Positions 24,463 to 33,466 of a DNA stretch of 64,000 nucleotides are shown piece after piece; within the stretch, counting starts at the first letter, position 1, and each line of letters opens with the position of its first letter. This stretch comes from Vibrio viridaestus. Lineage in GTDB: Bacteria > Pseudomonadota > Gammaproteobacteria > Enterobacterales > Vibrionaceae. A program made the translations under genes and the position numbers. The DNA is taken from NCBI RefSeq assembly GCF_003856525.1, contig NZ_RJVQ01000001.1, positions 620,001 through 684,000 of the forward strand. The letters are read 5' to 3'. Under the pieces are notes generated by a model, which saw nothing but the letters and a program-made list of their open reading frames with translations, ran no database searches and was not told where the DNA came from.

Positions 24463-25422
24463 TTATTTCAGTGGAAAGTAACTCCAGCTGGTTTGTTCCC
24501 CATCATCTTCTAACTCATAAACAGAACCCCAAGCAGGATTAGTATCTGGATCGTCAGCAAGGTCGATCAAACTGTCTTGCACACACTGAGCTAGCTTGGT
24601 CATATTTTCGTTACGTGATTCGCGGCGAAATGATTTGCCTACAAACAACGCTCTTACACCAAATGTCGGGACAGTCTTAATCTTGCCATTGTTCTTATAG
24701 CTAATGGTCGATTTAAGATAGAATGGCGCTTTGTCTCTCAACTCAGCGTAGTCAATTGGAATGAGTACATATTTACCCGTTTCCAATAGATCCTGAACTG
24801 GTTTATACGGATGCCCACCGACCAAAAGAAGAGGAATATTCGGCGCTCGACGATCTTTAGTAGGAACCTCAACGACGTTAAGGTTGAGATTCATGAAGTA
24901 ACTTAGCGCTTTCGCACTGACAACACTGCCTCCCCAAGATCCGATAGTTTGACCTTTCAACATATCGATAGAAACTGGCTTTTTATCGTCATCCCCAAAC
25001 AGTGAACCAAACATGCCCTTAATACCGCCTTGTTTATCGCCTTCGTAACCTTTAGGAACCAAAAGATGCACAGATTCCATATGAAGCCCCGATATAATCT
25101 TTATTCTGTTCGTGTTCACGGAGCGAGGCTGGGTCTTCTTGAAATACTGTAAGACATCTTCTTGTACAATTCCTGCGGAAAAGCGCTTGTCTGTTAGACC
25201 CATGACGTTATCGACAGAACCATCGCTCTCTTCTACCTGTAAGCTGGAACCCGGTGTCAACGCATCTGAACAATAATCTTTAATATCGTTCATCATTGAA
25301 TAGTAGTTACCAGACTTACCGCCAGTCCCTACTTTAATTGTCTGTGCAGACTGTTGCTCAGCGTTTACCCCAAAAGCGGTAACGACAAATACACAACCTA
25401 ACCATAATTTTTTTGCCAACAT
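24463..25422 (-). CDS. TAXI-family periplasmic solute-binding protein
   Basis: A 319-residue exported protein. It has a Sec signal peptide (M-L-A-K-K-L-W-L-G-C-V-F-V-V-T-A-F-G-V-N-A) and the TAXI/NMT1-like opening I-K-V-G-T-G-G-K-S-G-N-Y-Y, which in TRAP systems of the TAXI type binds glutamate-like or other carboxylate ligands. No fused DctQM-type permease is encoded next to it; instead it is the last gene of a three-gene unit with a coiled-coil membrane protein and a small single-pass protein. I set the start at 25422 behind AGGGA; the frame is open to 25530 but the extra part is not signal-like. It may act as a ligand sensor rather than a transporter component. Confidence 0.75.
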   Translation of the reverse strand: MLAKKLWLGCVFVVTAFGVNAEQQSAQTIKVGTGGKSGNYYSMMNDIKDYCSDALTPGSSLQVEESDGSVDNVMGLTDKRFSAGIVQEDVLQYFKKTQPRSVNTNRIKIISGLHMESVHLLVPKGYEGDKQGGIKGMFGSLFGDDDKKPVSIDMLKGQTIGSWGGSVVSAKALSYFMNLNLNVVEVPTKDRRAPNIPLLLVGGHPYKPVQDLLETGKYVLIPIDYAELRDKAPFYLKSTISYKNNGKIKTVPTFGVRALFVGKSFRRESRNENMTKLAQCVQDSLIDLADDPDTNPAWGSVYELEDDGEQTSWSYFPLK

Positions 25423-25438
25423 GATCTCATTCCCTGAC

Positions 25439-25624
25439 TTAGTTAAACGGATTTTCTTCTGAATAAGAGTTTGAATTATTGTAATTTTCTGAAGAGGATG
25501 ACGAGCCACCGAATACGGCGAGGCCACCAACCAGTAACACTAAAATAAATAACGCAATAACCACACGAGTCATCCATTGCGTACTTTTTTCGACAGACTT
25601 AGTTTCTTGCATATCGGTATCCAT
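25439..25624 (-). CDS. Small single-pass membrane protein in the TAXI operon
   Basis: A 61-residue protein with a short polar N-terminus, one hydrophobic helix (about residues 20-40) and a low-complexity Ser/Asn/Tyr-rich tail of 20 residues that would face the periplasm. It begins 7 bases after the stop of the coiled-coil gene and ends 16 bases before the TAXI gene, so the three genes form an operon. The ribosome site is weak. I know no characterised homologue. Confidence 0.6.
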   Translation of the reverse strand: MDTDMQETKSVEKSTQWMTRVVIALFILVLLVGGLAVFGGSSSSSENYNNSNSYSEENPFN

Positions 25625-25631
25625 ACTTCGA

Positions 25632-26411
25632 TTAATCCACGTCCATACTGATATCGTGAACACTGTTTTCGATATCAATTAATGCTGTATTAAAGTCGGA
25701 TTCAATTTGATTAAATGCTTCGAGAGATAGCATATCTTCAAGCTGAGAATCGCCAGTAGACTTAAAGAACTTCATCGCTTCACTGGCTTGCGCTGCAAAA
25801 GCTTCCATCTCTTTATATTCTCGGACCTTAATCGCGAACGCTTGATTTGCTTTCGCTGCTGAATCCAATTTTATTTGCACCTGTTCATAAGCCACTTGAA
25901 CACGAGATAAAATCTCTTTTTTTCGCTCGTAATGCGGCTTACCTACATTCTTTTCGTTAATTTGCCCACGTAACGATTCAATCGCAGCACCCATTTTGTT
26001 TCTCGCTGCGCGAGCTAGTTCAAGGCGTTCTGTGTTTTTTATGACTTGAGCATCTAATTGCGAAACCGCATTTTTACGTGCTTCCTGAGTCATTTTAGTA
26101 ATTAAGATATTTTGGGTTTTCTGGCGGATATAAGGGTCCATCGCTTTCAAAAAGCGTAATCCGAAAAATAATCCCACAGCGGTGATAACAAGCAGAATTA
26201 AAGCAACGATACCGGTGATGATTTGGATAGCAAATAAGCCCAACAATAAGACAAGAGCAAACACTAATGCTGTAAATACGATATTACGTTTCTTCGCCGT
26301 GATAGGTGTTTTACTGATCTCGTCAATTCTAGCTAACTCACTACGGTTATTTTCTAGAATCGCAGCAAAACTGCTGCTGGGAGACATATTTTGTCTAACA
26401 GATTGATCCAT
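25632..26411 (-). CDS. Membrane-anchored coiled-coil protein, first gene of the TAXI operon
   Basis: A 259-residue protein with a polar N-terminus, two adjacent transmembrane helices (about residues 44-63 and 65-88) and a long helical cytoplasmic domain (about residues 95-255) rich in A/E/K/Q heptads that should form coiled coils; the middle section recalls PspA-like or stator-type helical proteins, but I do not assign a family. The C-terminus ends with acidic residues (D-I-S-M-D-V-D). AGGAG lies 11 bases before ATG. Together with the downstream single-pass protein and the periplasmic TAXI protein it could form an envelope-spanning complex; this is inference from operon structure. Confidence 0.65.
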   Translation of the reverse strand: MDQSVRQNMSPSSSFAAILENNRSELARIDEISKTPITAKKRNIVFTALVFALVLLLGLFAIQIITGIVALILLVITAVGLFFGLRFLKAMDPYIRQKTQNILITKMTQEARKNAVSQLDAQVIKNTERLELARAARNKMGAAIESLRGQINEKNVGKPHYERKKEILSRVQVAYEQVQIKLDSAAKANQAFAIKVREYKEMEAFAAQASEAMKFFKSTGDSQLEDMLSLEAFNQIESDFNTALIDIENSVHDISMDVD

Positions 26412-26635
26412 ATGTTTACTCGCTCCTGCATCGAATTTGGCGCGGATAATAGCAGAATCAATCTGTTAAATTTCATGGATTAATACGAATACTCAGATAT
26501 AAGATACTGATAATTCTTAATGGTAAGATGAATGCTTTAATAATAAGAATTCAATTATTTTATTAATATAGAGAATGAAGACTTTTAGAAAATTTAAGTG
26601 ATAGATCTAGTCTATGTGAATACATATTAAAGAAA

Positions 26636-26660
26636 AAACCAGCGACTATATCGCTGGTTT
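26636..26660 (-). terminator. Terminator of the zinc-ribbon gene
   Basis: A 10-bp perfect stem AAACCAGCGA / TCGCTGGTTT with a 5-base loop followed on the minus strand by TTTCTTT, 8 bp after the stop at 26668. Confidence 0.88.
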
Positions 26661-26667
26661 AACCTTT

Positions 26668-27312
26668 CTAATCTCGGTCAATATAGTCTATCACGCCTTT
26701 GTCCTTCAGGTTCTGAAGTTCCTGTAACGTGAAGGTATCTGTATTGGTATCGTAATAACTATCACTTGCAGTCTTCCCTTTACGAATGTCCTTCTTAACT
26801 CCTTTGCTACGGGTATATATCAGGTTACTGACCTGCATCGTAATGTTTTGTCCATCAATAGACTGAATGCGCATTGCCCCGTATTTATATTCAGGATCTG
26901 CGTTATCGTATATTTTGGTCATATCCACCACGTAAACATCATGGATCATCGGTTGGCTAATGTAGGATATCTCATTTTGACTATGCTGATAACCACTCAC
27001 TGCGCCAGCACAGAGTATCGCAAGAACTAGAACTAAACCTATATAACGAGAAGCAACGGATTTTTTTGTAAATACGTTCTTTTTAATTTCATTTGCTAGT
27101 TCAGGCTCCAACTCATTTCCGATAAGAGATTTCTTACAGTGTTGGCACTCTATGCCAGGTACTTTGCCTTTCGCTACAAAAGGAATCCAGTACACATGCA
27201 GGTACTTCAAGATACCAAACGAATTGAACTTGGTGCTATCGCAACTAGGACATTGAATATTACTAATTTCAGGCCCGCTAATTATCTTACTTTTGGTTCC
27301 CCAAACGATCAT
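26668..27312 (-). CDS. Zinc-ribbon membrane protein of unknown function
   Basis: A 214-residue protein with an N-terminal zinc ribbon: C-P-S-C at about residues 21-24 and C-Q-H-C at about 56-59, likely binding one zinc ion. A single transmembrane helix (about residues 90-107) separates it from a C-terminal domain of ~105 residues that would be periplasmic and contains Y/D/K-rich beta-type sequence. The start at 27312 has GGAG seven bases upstream, better than the ATG at 27327. The arrangement of a cytoplasmic zinc ribbon plus extracytoplasmic domain occurs in several uncharacterised membrane proteins. It is separated from the operon at 26411 by its own terminator. Confidence 0.7.
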   Translation of the reverse strand: MIVWGTKSKIISGPEISNIQCPSCDSTKFNSFGILKYLHVYWIPFVAKGKVPGIECQHCKKSLIGNELEPELANEIKKNVFTKKSVASRYIGLVLVLAILCAGAVSGYQHSQNEISYISQPMIHDVYVVDMTKIYDNADPEYKYGAMRIQSIDGQNITMQVSNLIYTRSKGVKKDIRKGKTASDSYYDTNTDTFTLQELQNLKDKGVIDYIDRD

Positions 27313-27824
27313 CTTTTTCTCCAACATTGGGTAATCTATACACTGTCAAATAAGATTAGAAATTAACGAACTTATTCATAAAAATGTTATTTAACTAATC
27401 CTTATTTTCGCGGCGGATTAAACCCCATTTAACGAATTTTTACGATAACCAAGGTTGAGAGATAATAAGACTTCGCATAGTTAAGATCTTATTAACAAGA
27501 GTCATAATAAAACCTCAAATATTGAGATTAAGAAATGATAATAATCAGCATAAATTGCTTTACGAATAATAAATTTTAATCGTTTTTTCTCGTATTATTC
27601 GATTAGGATAATCTTGATAGGAAAGCACTGACATCAATCACTACGAGAAATTAGTTAAAAATAGCGGTCAGGATGATACCGAGAAAGCATCTGAATGAAT
27701 TTCACTATTCATCAAATAAACAAAACGAGCCTATTAAACAGAGGCTCGTTTCTCTTTACTACCGTCGTTTTCCTGTGTACTTAACCACGATACGTATCTA
27801 CAAAGCAAACTTTACTAAGTTCAA
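27313..27824. other. Intergenic region with one terminator
   Basis: About 510 bp of AT-rich sequence between two minus-strand genes. It holds the promoter area of the zinc-ribbon gene and the terminator of the dioxygenase gene (27723-27751). I find no ORF with a ribosome site, no tRNA and no repeat between 27370 and 27700. Confidence 0.5.
27723..27751 (-). terminator. Terminator of the DODA-type dioxygenase gene
   Basis: A 10-bp perfect stem AAACGAGCCT / AGGCTCGTTT with a 9-base loop, with TTGTTTATTTG following on the minus strand. It is ~75 bp after the stop. Confidence 0.75.
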
Positions 27825-28628
27825 TTAGTCCTTCCAGTAATACATACTGGCCTCTTTGCCAAGAATTGTCAGCGTATAGTGCTTATCTGCAGCTCTTTGG
27901 GCCATGCCGTAACAGACATGCAGAGGCAATAAGTGTTCTTCGCGAGGCTGACAAAAGCGTGCTCCTGGCGCTTTAACCCACTCTGCGAAGCGCTGAGTTC
28001 TCTCGTCTTCACTTAAAGTTTTGTTGGTACAGGTATCAATTAACCAGGATTCAAAAGCATGATTCGCTTCTTTCATATCTTGAGTTTCCGGTGAAAAGAA
28101 CGCGCGCATATTATGGAAAGAAAAGCCTGAACCAATCACCAACAGATTGTCATAATCCAATTCACTTAATGCTGCGCCGAGATCAAGATGACTAACCGGA
28201 TCAAGGTTGTTGAGCTGTGATACTTGTATGCAGGGAATATCCGCATCAGGATACATGATCATCAGCGGAACGAATAAGCCATGATCATATCCGCGGTTAG
28301 GATTTAACTGTGCAGGTATTCCTAGTTTGGTCAATTTATACTGAACTTGTTTTGCCAGTACAGGCTCGCCCGGCGCTGGATATTGAATACTGTAGGTTTC
28401 ATCCGGAAAGCCATAATAGTCATATAGCATCTGAGGATTTGTTGCTGAAGTAATGTTAACTTGATTCTCTTCCCAATGCGCACTGATAACAATAATAGCC
28501 GATGGCTTAGGAATATCATGCGCGATCATTTTTAGGTGATCCACCATTTCTTGGTGACCAGGATCCCCCAACAATGGCATAGGACCACCACCGTGAGAGA
28601 TATAGAGATATTGACGATTCTGAGCCAT
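27825..28628 (-). CDS. DODA-type extradiol aromatic ring-opening dioxygenase
   Basis: A 267-residue LigB/DODA-superfamily protein. Likely Fe/Zn ligands are seen in Y-I-S-H-G-G-G-P-M near the N-terminus, S-A-H-W-E (about residue 50), and G-Y-D-H-G-L-F-V-P (about residue 115). The YgiD/4,5-DOPA dioxygenase group opens catechol-type rings, but physiological substrates in bacteria are mostly unknown. I start at ATG 28628 with AAGGG upstream; the in-frame GTG at 28637 overlaps that ribosome site. A monocistronic unit with its own terminator. Confidence 0.82.
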   Translation of the reverse strand: MAQNRQYLYISHGGGPMPLLGDPGHQEMVDHLKMIAHDIPKPSAIIVISAHWEENQVNITSATNPQMLYDYYGFPDETYSIQYPAPGEPVLAKQVQYKLTKLGIPAQLNPNRGYDHGLFVPLMIMYPDADIPCIQVSQLNNLDPVSHLDLGAALSELDYDNLLVIGSGFSFHNMRAFFSPETQDMKEANHAFESWLIDTCTNKTLSEDERTQRFAEWVKAPGARFCQPREEHLLPLHVCYGMAQRAADKHYTLTILGKEASMYYWKD

Positions 28629-28812
28629 AAATAACACCCTTACTGTAAACTATAAATTCCTTAATTTAGATAAGGGTATGCTAACGCCAATGCCATCAAT
28701 TGCACAATCTCTATCTCCAACGAATTATTAGACTATATTGTTCAAAGATTAGGGGTGTACGTACTTAGTATTAATGAATAATGGGAAATACGGGGAAGAT
28801 AAAAACCTATAG

Positions 28813-28831
28813 CGAGCCAACTATTAGCTCG
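28813..28831 (-). terminator. Weak hairpin after the T6SS auxiliary cluster
   Basis: CGAGC / GCTCG with a 9-base loop, ~55 bp after the last gene of the T6SS cluster; on the minus strand it is followed by CTATAGGTTTTT. The stem is short. Confidence 0.4.
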
Positions 28832-28886
28832 TCTCTTTATCCTTTATCTTTGTGACCTTTACACTTAAATTTCAACCCACGGAAAT

Positions 28887-29963
28887 CTATCGCACATCAC
28901 CATATTTTTGTCGAATATCGCCAACAGAGAAAATAGTTGCACCTTTGGCATATTCATTTTCAGACAGCATCTTGTTGTAATACTGAAGTGCCTCACTTGG
29001 CTTAGCCCATTGTAATTTAGGGATCGGCTTACTCCACTCGGTGACTTCGACGAACGAATCGGCATTCTGCTTCATCTTCTTGGTTTCGTGGTTAACCCGC
29101 CAGATTCCCAACATAGTTCCATTGAGGTACCACCAAAATCTAGTCGCTGCAGAAAACTCTTCTACTTTCATATCCCGACTGGCACAGTGTTGTTCAATTA
29201 ACCCCTCTAGCGTCATCGGTTGAGGTTCACCGATAGAATCGGGGCCATCCTCCATGAAAGAGCGAATCATTTCCCAAATAGCTGCTGCGTGAATCTTATG
29301 CATTGCTCCTGTCTGCACTGTAGACCAGAAATGCCCATACATTTCATCGTCGTTAGCACCGATTAAGAGAGAAGCCGATGACATAACCCCACCTGTTGAT
29401 ATCGCACTTCCCTGCCCAACCATGGCACAAACCTCTTCCCATGGAATAAACTTGAGTTCTGTTTTCTTAGTGTCTTCATTCCAGGAAGAAAACATTACTT
29501 CACGACGTTGCCGATGGAAACGCAGAGGAAGGTTTTGACTTAAAGTCTTACGTGCATGCTGTGCGATTTTATAAATAATAAATACCCCTCCTCCCAAAGG
29601 TCCAATAGTGCCAAGTAATCCTGCAAAAAGTTCAAAATACTGAAGCTGGAATATCCATTCACCTTTAACGAAGACTTCTTTATATGAACCTAAATAGATG
29701 CCAGAAAAACCACCAAACCATATATATAGTGGTAAAAAAAAGAGGAAAAACCCCATACAAAATAACATCCACATTATTTGAGTTTGGAAAATTAGACCGC
29801 CGACCCCACCAAACTCCAAATAAGCCTCTTTTTTGTCGATAAGCAAATCACAAGTGCTGGCTTTGGGAATCATTGTTTTAATCGGTAACGGGCTTAAGAC
29901 ATGACTACTACCAAAAGCTTTATCAGTTCTTTGTCCAGCAAAAAAAGGAAAATGTAAATCCAT
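28887..29963 (-). CDS. Membrane protein downstream of VasX, probable immunity protein (DUF6708-like)
   Basis: A 358-residue protein with two strong hydrophobic segments (about residues 60-85 and 110-132) and a longer C-terminal cytoplasmic domain with aromatic-rich motifs (F-W-W-Y-L-N-G-T-M-L-G-I-W). It starts three bases after the vasX stop, so it is cotranscribed with the effector. The equivalent V. cholerae position encodes TsiV2, the membrane immunity protein to VasX. Placement and membrane nature support an immunity role here; the sequence resembles the DUF6708 group found in T6SS loci rather than anything with known structure. Function is inferred from context. Confidence 0.6.
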   Translation of the reverse strand: MDLHFPFFAGQRTDKAFGSSHVLSPLPIKTMIPKASTCDLLIDKKEAYLEFGGVGGLIFQTQIMWMLFCMGFFLFFLPLYIWFGGFSGIYLGSYKEVFVKGEWIFQLQYFELFAGLLGTIGPLGGGVFIIYKIAQHARKTLSQNLPLRFHRQRREVMFSSWNEDTKKTELKFIPWEEVCAMVGQGSAISTGGVMSSASLLIGANDDEMYGHFWSTVQTGAMHKIHAAAIWEMIRSFMEDGPDSIGEPQPMTLEGLIEQHCASRDMKVEEFSAATRFWWYLNGTMLGIWRVNHETKKMKQNADSFVEVTEWSKPIPKLQWAKPSEALQYYNKMLSENEYAKGATIFSVGDIRQKYGDVR

Positions 29964-29966
29964 AAA

Positions 29967-32900
29967 TTATATTCTCTCAGAAGGGGCCGACTTTAATTCC
30001 TTTAACGATGTTTCTAATTTCGTAAGGGATGTATATTGTTCATCATCTTCATCTAATTGCTGAACCTGATACCACCCTTTTCTATCTGTCAGTTCCTCAA
30101 GCGCTTGAGGTTGCTGTAAGTTAATGGTAAACCGCGCCCCCTTTTGTTCAGCAAATAAAATTTCGCCATTGTATGCTTTTACTTCCAATAACAAATCAAG
30201 ATACTGAAACTTTCTCTGGTTAACATCACTTTGAGGCCAATCAAACTCATAAACAGTATTGATACCATCATTTATCACCCGACTTTGCGCGATTAAATTA
30301 CTCTGCGTGATATCGGTAGGTTCTTTCTGTCCTTCTACTTTAACATATCCAGAAAGACGTACGTGTTGAGGATGAACCATAGGAATAATAACTTGTATTG
30401 TTTTTACTCTATGCTTGGTAAGCATGGCATACCAGTTACCACTGGGGGAGGAATGCTCTACCTTATATTGTTCAGCTTCAATATTAACTTTTGGTGTTTG
30501 AGTAACTTCAAACCATTTTGTTAACTGAGTCTGATAATCCCAATTTTGGTATTTATGCCAGAACCAAATTCCATCTTTGCCCCAACTGCATTGGCTCACC
30601 CACAACATTAATGGAGAAGACTGAAGAAAATTGTAAGCAAACTCACCTGCAAAAATTAATGCTGAAGCAATAAGCATATATGGATTTGCTCTTGCAACTA
30701 CTCCCAAAGTTTGCTCAGCCGCAAGTTGCCATGTAACTCTTTTAGCAACAACTTCCATAACTTGCCTACCAGTATAAAGAGCAATTTTTCCCGAATGCCA
30801 AGCTTGAATTCCATCACCCACCAGAGAAGAGCTAGAAGCAACAAGAGAACCTACATCCCCCCTCATCCAACTATTTTGTATTCGGCGCATCTGTTTAATG
30901 GAATCTAAAAAACTTCCAGCAAAAGAAGAGAAAGAAACAGCAAGATTACCCAAAGTCACCACTTTCCCAACAACGGCCTTCGCTATATCTGTCGAGCTAT
31001 TTATCCAATCATACATGACCTTAGTTTTTAAGACTTCTACTGTCAGTGATACTCCGGATGAAACGAAACTTGTCAAACCAGCAAAATATTCAATCCCCTC
31101 AGAAAAAGAGAGCTGAGATTTTGTTGCAAATTGCTCTTTAGTTGAATGCCAGTTCCATGCATTAGCTATAAATACAACAAAAGCAACACTGCCTGTAGTT
31201 ACCGAACCTTTAAACCCAAAACCTTGTGTCTTTCCATATAGAAGCTCGTTTGTTAATACTTTACGCCGTAATTTTAAAATTTCATCTAAATCATCAGCAG
31301 CAGCACCAGCGGCTTTAATAGTGATATGAGATGGGGGATGTGGTTGCCCTGACTTAGCAATTGGTAATGACCTAGCCGATAAATCATCTAACACATCCTG
31401 AGCTTCATCAGCTAATAAATGAAGTTGCTTATTATACTCGGCTCTTAGGGCATCTTTTTGGGTCGCAGTACCGCTAACACTTTTTTCTACTGAATTTCGT
31501 TTACTCAATAATGACTCTGCATCTGTACGAATTTTCTCAAGCTCGGTAAATTTCCCATCAAAAGCCGTATTACCCGCTTCAGTCCCTACATCTAATTCAA
31601 CATTCGCATTTTTTTTCTGACCCAATAATAAGGCAACAAGACCAGGTTTTGCTCGATAAACCAACGAATCTGCACGAGACTGAGTTTGTTTTAAACTATC
31701 CGATAATTCTTTTAATTCTTCTAGAGCTAGCCCCGACAACTGTGAACCAATCAAACTTAACTGATAACGAATTTCATCAGGCATTGCTTCCATAGGTATA
31801 AGATAACGGCCTGCCAATAAATTTTGAAAATCAACTAAGCCACTTAAACCTGATATAGTGCTATCGTAATTATCGTTTATTTCTTTGAGCTTAACGATGT
31901 CGTTCAATAATTCCGTCATGCTGATATCATGCTGAACCAGCGTTACAAAGTCTTTTTTATCGCTTTTAAATATATGTAAATTCTGCTCGCCTAGTAATTC
32001 AAAATAGAATTTTCTTACTTTTTCCCTATTTTTATCAACTTCGCCTAAATTGATTAGCCAGTGGTTTTCCAGTTTAAGACGAGCAAGAAAATCATCCTTA
32101 TTTTCCTTATCAAAAACTGGTAAAGCACCGTATGCCGATTCAAGCATGTTAGCTCGGTCCGTATCAACAAGCTCAGTTTGCTCTCTCCAAATTTTTATCC
32201 TTTTTTGAGCATCATCATACCAAGAATTCATCTCATCACTACGGATGCGATCCAAGATACCTCTATCACCAGTTAATCCTTCCCACTTACCTTCTAGAAG
32301 AGTTCTGTTCTCTTGTTTAACACGTTTAAAGAACTGCTCTAATTCTCCGGGATCAATTCCATGCTCTTTTGCAAAATCAATATTTTTTTGTTTTTCATTT
32401 AAGTATGCTTTACAAGCATCAGAATCATAAATAGCATCGAGATTTACTGAATAGGTCACTCCAACTGTCTGATTTTTTATATAATCCCAATAATCATCAC
32501 TGGCTTTAGTGTAATCAAGATAACGCTGTTTAATATCATCAAGATGATTGTCTACACATCTCACAATATCTTTATTGTTTGTATTGGCTTTAAACTGACG
32601 TGCACCAATTTCCATTAGCGTTTTTATTTGACTGGCAGCAAAATATTTTGCTTTATTATTATCTTTACTGAACCAAAGTTGTTCTTGCTGAGAAAGGCTT
32701 AAATATGAGCTAGCTAGCTCTGTTTTTATACCAATGGGGTCTTCTAAAAGAAGAATAGCGGCATCGTTTTTATACGCAGCTAATATTTGAGCTGTGAACA
32801 ATGTACCATCAATTTTTTGGGGCTTTTCTTCTTCCCAACACCATGGGAACTCATTGACATAATCACTTTCACCTGAATCACAATTATCCAGATAATCACT

Positions 32901-33464
32901 GATATCAGGATGACAGTCCGCTAAATAAGTTGATAGTAATTCAGGAGGCAATAGATGTTTAGCACCTTTTCCTGCAGAAAATTGACCAACGGCACAACGC
33001 TGCATTAATTGCTTTCTTAAAGCAGCAGAATCAAGCAATTGACTTTGTAATTTGGGCGAAATTGCAGTTCGGCTATACAAAACTTCAATCATTCCACACT
33101 GATCAACAACCAATGCCTTTTCTGAGTCTGAATACACATATTCAGTTCCTCCTTCGGTCAGTGCTTGCTGTTCTAACTTTTGGACTGAACCATTCGTTTT
33201 TACAGAATACGCGTAAATAATATCCTGTCTTTGTGAATGAATAACATATAGATAGCCATCAACAGGTAAGGGCCTGATACCTATAGGTCTAAAATCAACA
33301 ATCTTTTTAAATTTAGAATCAATCGAAGAGTGAGGCTCTTCATGTTCAGCCAATGCATACCTGATAGGAACTAGTTGTAATTTTTTCTGCTTCAACGGAC
33401 ATTCCCCAACCGCACTCATTGCATCACTACTGCTACCACTTTTCGCTGCGTTATTTGCGGACAT
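29967..33464 (-). CDS. vasX: VasX-like pore-forming T6SS effector
   Basis: An 1165-residue protein. The N-terminal region has the VasX-N pattern (C-P-L-K-Q-K-K-L-Q-L-V-P-I-R-Y-A-L at residues 22-38), which is used for loading on the secretion spike through the adaptor. A long alpha-helical middle follows (about 300-720), then a C-terminal region with several hydrophobic segments (near residues 760-775, 800-815, 840-855 and 925-945) expected of a colicin-like pore former. It depolarises target membranes in V. cholerae. It is coded between the DUF4123 adaptor (2-base gap) and the presumed immunity gene (3-base gap). The gene looks more AT-rich than vgrG, which fits an exchangeable effector cassette. 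Confidence 0.82.
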   Translation of the reverse strand: MSANNAAKSGSSSDAMSAVGECPLKQKKLQLVPIRYALAEHEEPHSSIDSKFKKIVDFRPIGIRPLPVDGYLYVIHSQRQDIIYAYSVKTNGSVQKLEQQALTEGGTEYVYSDSEKALVVDQCGMIEVLYSRTAISPKLQSQLLDSAALRKQLMQRCAVGQFSAGKGAKHLLPPELLSTYLADCHPDISDYLDNCDSGESDYVNEFPWCWEEEKPQKIDGTLFTAQILAAYKNDAAILLLEDPIGIKTELASSYLSLSQQEQLWFSKDNNKAKYFAASQIKTLMEIGARQFKANTNNKDIVRCVDNHLDDIKQRYLDYTKASDDYWDYIKNQTVGVTYSVNLDAIYDSDACKAYLNEKQKNIDFAKEHGIDPGELEQFFKRVKQENRTLLEGKWEGLTGDRGILDRIRSDEMNSWYDDAQKRIKIWREQTELVDTDRANMLESAYGALPVFDKENKDDFLARLKLENHWLINLGEVDKNREKVRKFYFELLGEQNLHIFKSDKKDFVTLVQHDISMTELLNDIVKLKEINDNYDSTISGLSGLVDFQNLLAGRYLIPMEAMPDEIRYQLSLIGSQLSGLALEELKELSDSLKQTQSRADSLVYRAKPGLVALLLGQKKNANVELDVGTEAGNTAFDGKFTELEKIRTDAESLLSKRNSVEKSVSGTATQKDALRAEYNKQLHLLADEAQDVLDDLSARSLPIAKSGQPHPPSHITIKAAGAAADDLDEILKLRRKVLTNELLYGKTQGFGFKGSVTTGSVAFVVFIANAWNWHSTKEQFATKSQLSFSEGIEYFAGLTSFVSSGVSLTVEVLKTKVMYDWINSSTDIAKAVVGKVVTLGNLAVSFSSFAGSFLDSIKQMRRIQNSWMRGDVGSLVASSSSLVGDGIQAWHSGKIALYTGRQVMEVVAKRVTWQLAAEQTLGVVARANPYMLIASALIFAGEFAYNFLQSSPLMLWVSQCSWGKDGIWFWHKYQNWDYQTQLTKWFEVTQTPKVNIEAEQYKVEHSSPSGNWYAMLTKHRVKTIQVIIPMVHPQHVRLSGYVKVEGQKEPTDITQSNLIAQSRVINDGINTVYEFDWPQSDVNQRKFQYLDLLLEVKAYNGEILFAEQKGARFTINLQQPQALEELTDRKGWYQVQQLDEDDEQYTSLTKLETSLKELKSAPSERI

Positions 33465-33466
33465 GC

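Noticed and set aside
30711-31116. Two plus-strand ORFs inside vasX
   Set aside because: Antisense shadows of an AT-rich coding region; no start signals.
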